Shown piece after piece: positions 1-6,519 of a stretch of DNA of 10,083 nt; position 1 is the stretch's first letter; every line of letters begins with the position of its first letter. The stretch is from assembly GCA_900557255.1 (NCBI GenBank), contig USSA01000104.1, positions 1 through 10,083 on the forward strand, written 5' to 3'. Origin of the DNA: an uncultured Prevotella sp. (GTDB lineage: Bacteria > Bacteroidota > Bacteroidia > Bacteroidales > Bacteroidaceae). The notes beneath the pieces are model-generated. The model was not told the origin of the DNA. It worked only from the letters and a program-made list of their open reading frames with translations, and did no database searches. The position numbers and the translations under genes were made by a program.

Positions 1-62
1 TCTATTTATAAGGTACTTTTCTATACCAGATAGCAAAATTAATAAAATCTATTGAAACTGCA

Positions 63-111
63 AACAAAATGCACGAATATTTTGCAATATCCGTGCATTT
101 TGTTGTTTTTT
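63..111 (+). terminator. Rho-independent terminator, upstream gene outside window
   Basis: A 19-bp stem (63-81 with 86-104, one A-C mismatch) closes on the 4-nt loop TTGC and is followed by a run of six T at 106-111. The T-run lies on the plus-strand side, so it most likely ends a plus-strand transcript that enters from left of the window. The first 60 bases hold short open stretches ending at stops at 31-33 or 52-54, too short to identify that gene. On the minus strand the mismatch becomes a G-U pair, but the following T-run is weak, so use for the minus-strand remnant is less likely. Confidence 0.7.
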
Positions 112-126
112 ATACTGTTTTTAACC

Positions 127-236
127 AAAAACCTTGGCATTTTGCTACTTTTAGCAGGAAAAACCGTACGCTTATCTGATAACCTCGGAGAAGTAATGAT
201 TACGCAAAGGTTTCACCACTTTATCACCCGTCAAAA
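127..236. repeat. Direct repeat copy 1 (GH3 gene 3' end)
   Basis: This 110-bp stretch recurs in the same orientation at 6330-6438 with about five differences (four substitutions and one single-base gap). It covers the last 21 codons or so of a minus-strand reading frame, its TAA stop (172-174) and 45 bp beyond the stop. Within the coding part there is one difference, an Asn to Asp change. The similarity stops at a run of A just inside the coding side; beyond it copy 1 continues as GH3 coding sequence while copy 2 runs into a terminator. Confidence 0.9.
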
Positions 237-348
237 CTATCTGCTGCTTAAGCCGGATGTCTTGAGAAGAGGCTCCAATCTTCAGTTCATACGTTCCAGG
301 AGCTATGTTCCATTGACGATTGCCTTGATGAGAATAATAACCAAACTG
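172..348 (-). pseudogene. GH3 beta-glucosidase C-terminal remnant
   Basis: Read on the minus strand, about 58 codons match the end of the fibronectin III-like domain that closes glycoside hydrolase family 3 enzymes (beta-glucosidase/beta-xylosidase, usually 700-800 residues). The diagnostic stretch is W-x-I-APGTYELKIGASSQDIRL, followed by a basic tail ending FSEVIR and a TAA stop. No catalytic domain is present: upstream of 348 the similarity ends abruptly and the sequence becomes a different gene tail. The frame stays open up to an ATG at 448-450, but those extra residues do not resemble GH3, so I read this as a decayed 3' fragment, not a small gene. The last codons are duplicated at 6374-6438. 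Confidence 0.75.
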
Positions 349-349
349 A

Positions 350-388
350 TTACTTTCTCTTCCTTGAATGAGCAGCTTTCTTGGCTGC
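350..388 (-). pseudogene. FKBP-like C-terminal tail remnant
   Basis: On the minus strand 350-388 reads AAKKAAHSRKRK followed by TAA. The intact FKBP gene at 6520-7494 ends GKKAASRKRK and TAA. At the DNA level two 13-base blocks match (one covering the stop, one covering the Lys-Lys-Ala-Ala codons), separated by a 3-base insertion. Further upstream the match is lost. It lies directly before the GH3 remnant, just as the intact FKBP gene lies before the second GH3 tail. The match is short and low in complexity, but the shared order supports common origin. Confidence 0.5.
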
Positions 389-473
389 AGGTAAGAAAGG
401 TAAGAAGTAATCTTGTGAAAGCAGAAATGAGAGTATTGCAAAAAACGCAAAAAAATCTCATAATATATTATAT

Positions 474-522
474 AAAGAGGTCGGAGATTCTATTGATAGG
501 GGTCTCTGGCCTCTTTATTTTC
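474..522 (+). terminator. Strong hairpin, orphan terminator
   Basis: A 16-bp stem (474-489 with 501-516, including four G-U pairs on the plus-strand RNA) with an 11-nt loop is followed by ATTTTCT. It looks like a rho-independent terminator for a plus-strand transcript, but no intact plus-strand gene lies before it. It may serve a lost gene, or insulate the promoter at 596-627 from read-through. Confidence 0.55.
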
Positions 523-554
523 TAGCAAATAGGCATTAATTTTAGAGGGTTATA

Positions 555-579
555 CATGTCCTATCGACGAATAGGCATG
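555..579. promoter_or_regulatory. Imperfect palindrome upstream of promoter
   Basis: Arms CATG-T-CCTAT (555-564) and ATAGGCATG (571-579) pair with one bulged base around a 6-nt loop. It ends 16 bp before the -33 element of the promoter at 596-627. The 9-mer AATAGGCAT in the right arm also occurs directly repeated at 528-536, 42 bp away. It could be an operator; no regulator can be assigned. Confidence 0.3.
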
Positions 580-595
580 GATGCGTTTTTTGCTG

Positions 596-627
596 TTTGT
601 GAGATCAAAATATTTTATTTACCTTTG
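596..627 (+). promoter_or_regulatory. Bacteroidota-type promoter for the TolB-like gene
   Basis: TTTG at 596-599, a 20-nt spacer, and TACCTTTG at 620-627 match the -33/-7 consensus of the Bacteroidota primary sigma factor (TTTG, 19-21 nt, TAnnTTTG). Transcription would start near 634, leaving an AT-rich leader of about 35 nt before the ATG at 670. Confidence 0.7.
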
Positions 628-669
628 CAAACAGAAAAAAAATAATATAATAAGTTAAAATTATAGAAT

Positions 670-1698
670 ATGAAATTACTGGAAAAGAAAAGTTATTGGC
701 TTTTAGCATCTTTACTCTTATTGTCAGTAGGTGTAGATGCAAAGGTGAAATTTGATTTTTCCCTCGTCTTCGTACCAGAGGAGGGTGGTGTGAAGTTCGA
801 AAAAATTACAGATGACGCTGACTGCGTAGCTGATTATAAAGGTAATATCGTGGGTAAGACATCTGGCGTCTTTGGCTCTCGCAAGACCAATACCATCGAT
901 TGGTGGGTAATTCCTCAAATTGGCGTATCTCCTGATGGAAGACGCATAGGTTACATCAACGAAAAGAATGGAACCACCAACATCATGATTAAGAATGCTG
1001 CTAAAGGTGGCGCCAGTGTACAGCGCACATTCCGTACAAACGTAGAGGGCTTCACTTGGAGTCCTGATGGCAAGACCCTGTGCTTTACTGAGGTGAGAGG
1101 CAATCATCATGGCGTGTATCTGGTAGATGCCAATCAGGGTACTGTGGTACGTCAGATTTCAAACGGAACAGACAATGACTTCGGCGGTGTAATCAGTAAA
1201 GATGGAAACACAATTTATTTCCATCGTGGAGAGGGATATGCATCTTATAGCCTTTGGAGTTATGATCGCAAGACCAACCTTTTCTCCAATTATAGTAGAG
1301 GTATGACGGCTTGTCTTATTCCTAATGATCTGGATGCCATCTATTGCGCCCGTTTTACAACGAACAAGGAAAGTGAAATTTGGCGTGTAAACTTCAAGAC
1401 GGGTGTGGAGGAAGTTATCCTTTCCCAGCCAGGTAAGAGCTTCAGTACGCCTCAGTTATCACCTGATGGCAAATGGCTGTTAGTTACAGGATCTAGCAGG
1501 TCTGAAAAAGAGAAGATTGACAATACTGACATATTTGTAGTTCGCACCGATGGTACCCAGCTTACTCAGCTTACTTACCATCCAGGTAACGATTTGTCGC
1601 CAGTTTGGTCACCAGACGGAAAGAGTATCTTCTTCCTGTCTCAGCGTGGCTCAGCAGAAAAGAACTATAATGTATGGCGCATGGATTTCAGTATGTAG
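670..1698 (+). CDS. Exported TolB-like beta-propeller protein
   Basis: This 342-residue protein begins with a signal peptide (hydrophobic stretch about residues 9-22, ending near VDA-K); no lipobox Cys is present, so it is likely soluble in the periplasm. The rest carries PD40/WD40-like blades of the TolB C-terminal type. The S-P-D-G-[KR] hairpin is seen at residues about 87-91, 131-134, 264-267 and 314-317, with a degenerate SKDG at 176-179. It has no C-terminal peptidase domain, which separates it from DPP-IV/S9 peptidases, and no TolB N-terminal domain, so I do not call it tolB. Such propellers usually act in binding or scaffolding at the envelope; the ligand is unknown. The ATG at 670 is chosen because it starts the signal peptide and lies downstream of a good promoter. 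The next gene starts 51 bp on and also encodes an envelope protein, so co-transcription is likely. Confidence 0.85.
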   Translation: MKLLEKKSYWLLASLLLLSVGVDAKVKFDFSLVFVPEEGGVKFEKITDDADCVADYKGNIVGKTSGVFGSRKTNTIDWWVIPQIGVSPDGRRIGYINEKNGTTNIMIKNAAKGGASVQRTFRTNVEGFTWSPDGKTLCFTEVRGNHHGVYLVDANQGTVVRQISNGTDNDFGGVISKDGNTIYFHRGEGYASYSLWSYDRKTNLFSNYSRGMTACLIPNDLDAIYCARFTTNKESEIWRVNFKTGVEEVILSQPGKSFSTPQLSPDGKWLLVTGSSRSEKEKIDNTDIFVVRTDGTQLTQLTYHPGNDLSPVWSPDGKSIFFLSQRGSAEKNYNVWRMDFSM

Positions 1699-1749
1699 TC
1701 TATCTATTTGTAAATCTATGAGTATTAATCATATAAACTTTGTAAGATT

Positions 1750-2415
1750 ATGAAAAAAATTATTATTGTAGCAGTTTGCGCATTCTGCGCTCTTACAGCT
1801 TCAGCACAGCGTGCAAGTAGCTCATCTTCTTCATTCTTCTCAACAGAGAAGGCTGATGGCGGCGTTCAGTTTGGTATCCGTGCCGGTCTCAACATGGCAG
1901 GTATGGCCTATGAAGAAGACAACGTGACCGTTTCTACAGACAATAAAACTAATTGGCATGTAGGCATTATCGCAGATATTCCTATGATGGAGAGTCTTTA
2001 TGTTCAGACAGGTCTTTATCTCCAGAACAAGGGTTACAAGGAGAAAGAAGGAGACTATGAGTTGACAGCAAATCCAATGTACTTGGAAATTCCTGTATTG
2101 GCTTCTTATCGTTACAACTTTAGCGATGCTGCTCAGTTGCAGATTAATGTTGGTCCTTACTTCGCTTATGGTGTAGGTGGTAAGATTAAGGAAACAGATG
2201 ATGGCGACGAAGACAAGTGGGATTGCTTCGGCGATAAGGGTGCAGATTGGAAACGTTTTGATTGTGGTTTGCAGATTGGTGCTGGCTTGACAATTGCTAA
2301 GAACTATTACATCGGTGCAGCTTATGAGTTTGGCTTCTCTAATATAGCCAAGAACTCTGGCGATGGCAAGTTGAAAAACAAAAACTGGATGTTCAGCGTA
2401 GGTTATAATTTCTAA
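1750..2415 (+). CDS. Porin-family outer-membrane beta-barrel protein
   Basis: This 221-residue protein starts with a clear signal peptide (MKKIIIVAVCAFCALTASAQ, cleavage after ASA). The mature part resembles the OMP_b-brl_2 type of small barrels common in Bacteroidota: an opening F-G-I-R-A-G-L-N strand, then alternating aromatic/hydrophobic strands such as SLYVQTGLYLQNKGY, MYLEIPVLASYRYNF, QLQINVGPYFAYGVGGK and NYYIGAAYEFGF. The last residue is Phe (SVGYNF), the usual signal for insertion by the BAM machinery. Acidic loops (about residues 150-160) would face outwards. A likely barrel of eight strands or so; the function is not known and may be structural. It follows the TolB-like gene at 51 bp and is followed by a hairpin terminator. 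Confidence 0.88.
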   Translation: MKKIIIVAVCAFCALTASAQRASSSSSSFFSTEKADGGVQFGIRAGLNMAGMAYEEDNVTVSTDNKTNWHVGIIADIPMMESLYVQTGLYLQNKGYKEKEGDYELTANPMYLEIPVLASYRYNFSDAAQLQINVGPYFAYGVGGKIKETDDGDEDKWDCFGDKGADWKRFDCGLQIGAGLTIAKNYYIGAAYEFGFSNIAKNSGDGKLKNKNWMFSVGYNF

Positions 2416-2438
2416 TAATACATCGTTGAACCTTGATA

Positions 2439-2486
2439 AAAGGGGATGCAATATTTGCTATAAGGATATTGCATCCCTCTTATTAT
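2439..2486 (+). terminator. Terminator after the beta-barrel gene
   Basis: GGGATGCAATAT at 2443-2454 pairs perfectly with 2466-2477 over an 11-nt loop, with a weaker extension outward. The following TTATTATTA is an interrupted T-tract. It lies 24 bp after the stop of the beta-barrel gene. Confidence 0.65.
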
Positions 2487-2511
2487 TACAATCATTAAAA
2501 AACTTAGAATC

Positions 2512-3399
2512 ATGAAAACAGCGAAATTACCTCTTTATTATATAGGTATGCTTTTGATGGCATTACCTTTCTTCTTTTCTTCATGCAGCAGTGATGACGA
2601 TGGCTTTACCCCTTCGGCTGGAGGAAGTGATACCGCAGGTCAGATAACTGGCAGCGATGGTGAGAAACTTTATATTACTTCTGTAGGTGACAATACTTTC
2701 AATTACAATTCGGAAGGAAAAATCACAAAGTGTAGAGCCTATGGTAATGATGATTATATTTTCTCCTACAATCCATTCAAGATTTCTTATACCAATACTC
2801 ATGGCAGTTATTCAGATGTGACAGAGTATTACGATATAGCGTTGAATAAAAATGGTTATATCGTCAACATGAAAACCCGCAGTACAGATCAGTCTGATAA
2901 TGAAGAAAACAATGGCGAGGCGTGGTTCTCTTACGATTCCAAGGGGCACCTGACTAAGATTGCCAGTTCTGGCACAGATGTATATTACGAGGATGGCGAG
3001 AAGGTAACAGAGAAGTATTCCTTGGAGTATAATTTGTCTTGGTCTAATGGTAAACTCACCCAAATCGTATGCAATGGAAGCGAAGATGGAGAGAAATATA
3101 CCGATACAGCTACATTTGAGTATGGTGACAACACCTATCCTAATATCACCAAGCAATGGACAGACAACTATATGGCAGATATAATAGAAGATATGGAGTT
3201 CTTGTTCTATGTAGGGTATTTTGGTGTAGCTGGCGATTATCATCCTGTGTCTGCTTCCCAGCATGATAGTGATGGCGATACTTCTACTTTCAAGTATAGC
3301 TACGAATTTAATGACGATGGTTCCGTAAAGGCTTCCAAGTATAAATACAATAACAGTAGTTATTGGACAACAAGAAATTATACTTATATGAGTAAATAA
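2512..3399 (+). CDS. Surface-type lipoprotein, possibly DUF4595-like
   Basis: This 295-residue protein has a type II signal peptide: hydrophobic residues about 7-23 and lipobox FSSC with Cys25. The residues after the Cys (SSDDD) resemble the Ser/Asp-rich export signal that sends Bacteroidota lipoproteins to the cell surface. The mature part is rich in Tyr, Asn, Asp and Gly and contains short repeated hairpins of the form F-x-Y-[DN]-S-x-G-K-[IL]-T-K (about residues 63-73 and 138-149), plus YNLSWSNGKLTQI and YSYEFNDDGSVKASKY. This resembles YD-type repeats and the DUF4595 lipoproteins of Prevotella and Bacteroides; that family name comes from memory of the pattern. No catalytic motif is seen. 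I found no convincing promoter in the 97 bp after the previous stop, so it may depend on read-through of the hairpin at 2443-2477. Function unknown. Confidence 0.82.
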   Translation: MKTAKLPLYYIGMLLMALPFFFSSCSSDDDGFTPSAGGSDTAGQITGSDGEKLYITSVGDNTFNYNSEGKITKCRAYGNDDYIFSYNPFKISYTNTHGSYSDVTEYYDIALNKNGYIVNMKTRSTDQSDNEENNGEAWFSYDSKGHLTKIASSGTDVYYEDGEKVTEKYSLEYNLSWSNGKLTQIVCNGSEDGEKYTDTATFEYGDNTYPNITKQWTDNYMADIIEDMEFLFYVGYFGVAGDYHPVSASQHDSDGDTSTFKYSYEFNDDGSVKASKYKYNNSSYWTTRNYTYMSK

Positions 3400-3405
3400 A
3401 AGAAC

Positions 3406-3450
3406 GGGAGAGTGTGTTTCTATTGAAAAATGCACTCTCTTTGTGCTTTT
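3406..3450 (+). terminator. Terminator after the lipoprotein gene
   Basis: GAGAGTG (3408-3414) pairs with CACTCTC (3433-3439), extended by G-U pairs at the base (3406-3407 with 3440-3441). The loop is long (about 17 nt), and the T-rich tail TTTGTGCTTTT is imperfect. It begins 6 bp after the stop codon, which supports the call. Confidence 0.5.
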
Positions 3451-3463
3451 CTGGAAGATTTTT

Positions 3464-3508
3464 TGGCAAAAAACTTGTGGATGTGTAGTAAAATGCTTAT
3501 TTTTGCCA
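3464..3508. promoter_or_regulatory. Perfect 9-bp inverted repeat around the kinase promoter
   Basis: TGGCAAAAA (3464-3472) and TTTTTGCCA (3500-3508) are exact inverse complements, 27 bp apart. They bracket the promoter of the two-component operon, and the right arm overlaps the -7 box. This placement suits an operator. The downstream LytTR regulator is one possible binder, though LytTR proteins usually bind direct repeats. Confidence 0.4.
3475..3505 (+). promoter_or_regulatory. Promoter of the kinase/regulator operon
   Basis: TTG at 3475-3477, a 20-nt spacer, and TATTTTTG at 3498-3505 match the Bacteroidota -33/-7 pattern. Transcription would begin near 3512, with a leader of about 27 nt before the ATG at 3539. 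Confidence 0.7.
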
Positions 3509-3538
3509 TAAAAAGAGAGTTTTAACGGAATATAGAAG

Positions 3539-5530
3539 ATGAAAAGATTTGTTTGGTGTATATGCCTGCTGTTGGTCGTACTGTTGGGTTGCCAACGACC
3601 TGCGGAATCGGGTAAGACAGAAGAAGAAAGAAAAGTGTTAGCTTGCATTGATGACTCAGTGGAAGCTATGTCGGCTCATGCTCCTGAAATTATAAAGAAA
3701 GCCTTGGCTTCGGCAACGGATAGCCTGACTTATTATGAATATTATGTTCGCAAGGCAAAGTACTTCTGTCTGTCTGCCACCCCAGACTCGATGTATCCCA
3801 TCTTGGATAAGACCATATCTTATTGCAAACTCCAGTCAGCTACAGAACGCCGTAACTCTCTATTGGCATACGCATACAATTGCAAGGCTATTGCTTATCA
3901 TAATTATCGCAAGAATCCGGATGAGGTGATAAGACTCTATAAAGACGCCACAACCTTGTTAGCTAACAGCGATGCTAAAGACCAGCTGCCTAAGGTTTGT
4001 GCCAATCTGGGCGATGCTTATATCTTCAAGAGTCAGTTGCCTGAGGCTGCGGCGTGTTACCGACGTGCCCTGTTTCTGGTAGACTCGCTCGGGTTGCCGT
4101 CTAGTGAGAACATCACACTCTATCTCGGACTTGCCACCATCTATCTGCAACTCAACGATTTTGAGATCTCGCTGAAGTATTATCAGCAGACAGAGAAGTA
4201 TTTCTCGCAGATGTCTGTAGGCATGCAGGCTTATTACCTCAATAACTATGGCAACTACTATTATTATACCAAGAACTACAAGGCATCTCTCCAGAAGTTT
4301 CTTACCATGAAGGCTTTTCTCGAGAAACATCATAAGACAGATACCTTCGATATGTACCTCTGCAAGCTCAATCTCGCAGATGTATATCTCAATTTGGACA
4401 AAGTGGCGCTATCCGAGAAGTATCTCGACGAGATAGAACCCTGGTTTGCCGAAAATGGTAATGAGGTATCTATTTATTATGTCAATTCTATCCGTATCGG
4501 ACAGGCGGTAAAGCAGGGGAATATGGCAAAGGTCAAGGATATCTTGTCACACGAGAAGGGGTCAGATAGCATGGAGTTTAGTCTTCGCCAGATTCGTAAT
4601 CGTTATCTTCGCAAGTATTATGAGGCTATAGGCGATTATCGGGGAGCCTACGATAATCTGAGGACGGATGTCCAACAGAACGACTCTCTGGAGCATAACC
4701 GCATCAAGATGCGTGCATCAGAAATCATGGACCGATTTGCGCAAGATACCATTCGTTTGCACCATAACCTGGAGATGGAGCATAAGAATGCTGTTGTCCA
4801 GCGTGCCTATGCCATCACGGTGGCAGCAGTATCGCTGGTCGTTGTCATCATCCTGATCTTTGCTCTTCTTGTCATGCGCTCCCGCAAGCGAAATGCGCAA
4901 GATAAAATGCGCAACATGCAGTTGAGGCTAGCTTGTGTGCGCAACCGTATTTCTCCACATTTCGTGTTTAATGTGCTTAATGGTAAAATATTGAAATCGG
5001 ATGAGCATGATGCCAATGACTTGCTCGACCTGACTAAGTTGATAAGAGCTAACCTCGACCTGTCGTGCCGTCTGGATGTGACGTTGCGCGAAGAGTTGGA
5101 CTTCGTGAAACGGTATGTTGATGTGGAGAAACAGCTGGTGGGCGATGACTTCGAGTTTGCTATCAATATTGCCGAAAGTGTGAATATAGATCAGGTGCGC
5201 ATCCCTTCCATGTTTGTGCAGATTCTCGTGGAGAATGCTTTCGTGCATGGTTTGAAAGGATGGGATGGACATAAGATTATCCATATCGGGATAAGCAAGG
5301 AAGGAAAAAACACCTGTATCAAGGTCAGAGACAATGGACCGGGATTTGACATCCGTAGTGTGGGAAAGAAGCGCACCGGACTGAACGTCATCACCCAAAC
5401 TATCGTCATCGTCAACGAGCGAAATAAGAACAAGATGAACTTCTCGCTCAATAATGAACAGGAAAATGGAAAAGCCGTAGGATGTGTGGCAACGATAGTT
5501 ATTCCAGATAATATCAAACTATTTATTTGA
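3539..5530 (+). CDS. TPR sensor histidine kinase, LytS-type
   Basis: This 663-residue protein is a membrane-bound sensor. The N-terminus has a hydrophobic segment ending in a lipobox-like VLLGC (Cys18). Residues about 40-400 are helical, with tetratricopeptide-like repeats, clearest at 154-181, 193-222, 231-260 and 275-299; they should lie in the periplasm. One transmembrane helix spans about 423-446, followed by RSRKR. The cytoplasmic part is a His_kinase/HATPase_c pair: an H-box RISPHFVFNVLN with His474, N-box VENAFVHGL (Asn566), G1 box DNGPGF (598-603) and a G2-like KKRTGLNVI (610-618). The H-box is typical of the LytS/YehU class that partners LytTR regulators, and the next gene, 15 bp downstream, encodes one. 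The ligand is unknown; it may be a peptide or another envelope protein. ATG 3539 starts the signal segment and follows a good promoter. Confidence 0.92.
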   Translation: MKRFVWCICLLLVVLLGCQRPAESGKTEEERKVLACIDDSVEAMSAHAPEIIKKALASATDSLTYYEYYVRKAKYFCLSATPDSMYPILDKTISYCKLQSATERRNSLLAYAYNCKAIAYHNYRKNPDEVIRLYKDATTLLANSDAKDQLPKVCANLGDAYIFKSQLPEAAACYRRALFLVDSLGLPSSENITLYLGLATIYLQLNDFEISLKYYQQTEKYFSQMSVGMQAYYLNNYGNYYYYTKNYKASLQKFLTMKAFLEKHHKTDTFDMYLCKLNLADVYLNLDKVALSEKYLDEIEPWFAENGNEVSIYYVNSIRIGQAVKQGNMAKVKDILSHEKGSDSMEFSLRQIRNRYLRKYYEAIGDYRGAYDNLRTDVQQNDSLEHNRIKMRASEIMDRFAQDTIRLHHNLEMEHKNAVVQRAYAITVAAVSLVVVIILIFALLVMRSRKRNAQDKMRNMQLRLACVRNRISPHFVFNVLNGKILKSDEHDANDLLDLTKLIRANLDLSCRLDVTLREELDFVKRYVDVEKQLVGDDFEFAINIAESVNIDQVRIPSMFVQILVENAFVHGLKGWDGHKIIHIGISKEGKNTCIKVRDNGPGFDIRSVGKKRTGLNVITQTIVIVNERNKNKMNFSLNNEQENGKAVGCVATIVIPDNIKLFI

Positions 5531-5545
5531 CAAAAGAACCGCAAG

Positions 5546-6301
5546 ATGAGAACAATCATTATAGACGACAATAAGCAGGCAGTCAAAGACCTGAACGAAA
5601 GGCTGGCCAGATTCTCCGAGGTAGAAGTGGTGGCAGTAGAGCACTCCGGACTAGACGGCCTGGCGAGGGTGAGCGAGTTACAGCCCGACTTGCTCTTCCT
5701 TGACGTGCAGTTGCCCGATATTTCCGGTTTGGATTTCCTGGACAGACTGGATTTCTTTACCCATGGCCGTTGCAGGGTGGTAATGTATACAGCTTACGAT
5801 GAGTTTGTGTTGCCAGCTTTCAGAAAGAAAGCCTTCGATGTACTTCTGAAGCCTATTGATGACAAGGAGTTGGACATCATTATGCAGCGACTTGCCGAAC
5901 ACCCCCTTTTACCAACCCCGCAATCCGACGGGCAGGATAAGGACAAACTCATGTCCGACAACGGCAAGTTTCTGCTCTATACCAATACCATAGATTTCAA
6001 ACTGGTTGACAAGCGCGACATCGCTCTCTTTCAGTATAATCATGAAGTGCGTTGCTGGGAGGCTGTGGTAGCGGGCAGCAAGGCTCCTGTCCGTCTGAAG
6101 CGAACCATCAAGGGTGATGACCTCCTGGAAGTGGACAAGCAGTTTATACAAGTCAACCAAAAGTTTATCATCAATATGAATTATCTGATAGAGGTGGTTG
6201 ACAACGTATGCCACTTCTATCCGCCGTTTGATAACATAAGCTATGTAAGGGTAGGACGCTTCTATCGCAAGAAATTGATAGACCGCTTTTATAGTCTTTG
6301 A
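5546..6301 (+). CDS. LytTR-family response regulator
   Basis: This 251-residue protein has a receiver domain (residues 1-118) and a LytTR DNA-binding domain (about 140-251). The receiver shows the acidic pair Asp7-Asp8, phospho-acceptor Asp53 in LLFLDVQLPD, Thr82 in YTAYD and Lys102 in LLKPID. The second domain shows the LytTR pattern: FLLYTNTIDFKLVDKRDIALFQ, a strand with the basic VRLKRTIK, then FIQVNQKFIINMNYL and the basic end VGRFYRKKLIDRF. It is the expected partner of the kinase encoded 15 bp upstream and would bind DNA after phosphorylation at Asp53. Targets are not visible; its own promoter region, with the inverted repeat at 3464-3508, is a candidate. The stop is at 6299-6301; no separate plus-strand terminator is evident, but the hairpin at 6440-6469 could work in both directions. 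Confidence 0.93.
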   Translation: MRTIIIDDNKQAVKDLNERLARFSEVEVVAVEHSGLDGLARVSELQPDLLFLDVQLPDISGLDFLDRLDFFTHGRCRVVMYTAYDEFVLPAFRKKAFDVLLKPIDDKELDIIMQRLAEHPLLPTPQSDGQDKDKLMSDNGKFLLYTNTIDFKLVDKRDIALFQYNHEVRCWEAVVAGSKAPVRLKRTIKGDDLLEVDKQFIQVNQKFIINMNYLIEVVDNVCHFYPPFDNISYVRVGRFYRKKLIDRFYSL

Positions 6302-6329
6302 TTTTAGGCAAAAAAACTATTGAAATGTT

Positions 6330-6438
6330 AAAAACCTTGGCATTTTGCTACTTTTAGTAGAAAAATCATACGCTTATCTGATAACCTCGGAGAAGTAATG
6401 ATCACGCAAAGGTTTCACCACTTTATCACCCGTCAAAA
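6330..6438. repeat. Direct repeat copy 2 (GH3 gene 3' end)
   Basis: This is the second copy of the 110-bp repeat at 127-236, in the same orientation and about 95% identical. It sits in the gap between two convergent genes, the LytTR regulator and the last FKBP gene. The left boundary is a run of A that begins 29 bp after the regulator stop. The right boundary is the A-run that serves as the T-tract of the FKBP operon terminator on the minus strand. Confidence 0.9.
6374..6438 (-). pseudogene. GH3 C-terminal tail fragment, second copy
   Basis: On the minus strand this reads LTGDKVVKPLRDHYFSEVIR with its TAA stop, identical to the end of the longer GH3 remnant at 172-348 except Asp for Asn. Only about 20 codons remain and no start is possible: the sequence just upstream is the FKBP operon terminator. 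It cannot be named as GH3 from its own residues; the identification rests on the longer copy. Confidence 0.7.
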
Positions 6439-6469
6439 AGAGCCAAAGATAACACTCTATCCTTGGCTC
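6435..6469 (-). terminator. Rho-independent terminator of the FKBP operon
   Basis: On the minus strand, GAGCCAAGGATA (6469-6458) pairs over 12 positions, one of them G-U, with 6451-6440 across a 6-nt loop. Five T (6439-6435) follow. It begins about 50 bp after the stop of the last FKBP gene. Confidence 0.85.
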
Positions 6470-6519
6470 TTACCTTATTATATTTTAGTAGTAATTACTT
6501 AATGAAATGAATTTCGTAA

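Noticed and set aside
372..410. Plus-strand tail AAFLAAGKKGKK-stop before the 474-516 hairpin
   Set aside because: It could be the end of a lost plus-strand gene, but a stop at 369-371 limits it to 12 codons and it competes with the minus-strand FKBP tail, which has a matching partner in the window.
52..525. Plus-strand open frame of 157 codons
   Set aside because: It begins inside the first terminator hairpin, runs antisense across the GH3 remnant and ends in the second hairpin; the residues show no domain.
1707..1742. Possible promoter before the beta-barrel gene
   Set aside because: TTTG elements are present, but the -7 candidate reads TAAACTTTG with one extra base and lies only 7 bp before the ATG; read-through from the TolB-like gene is simpler.
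1840..2451. Minus-strand open frame of 203 codons
   Set aside because: It lies antisense to a convincing beta-barrel gene and begins inside its terminator; no recognisable domain.
2812..3648. Minus-strand open frame of 278 codons
   Set aside because: It is antisense to the lipoprotein gene and to the kinase promoter, with erratic composition; the plus-strand genes explain the region.
127..6438. Integrative element with attachment sites at the repeats
   Set aside because: The enclosed genes are ordinary envelope and two-component genes; no integrase, relaxase, toxin or phage gene is present.
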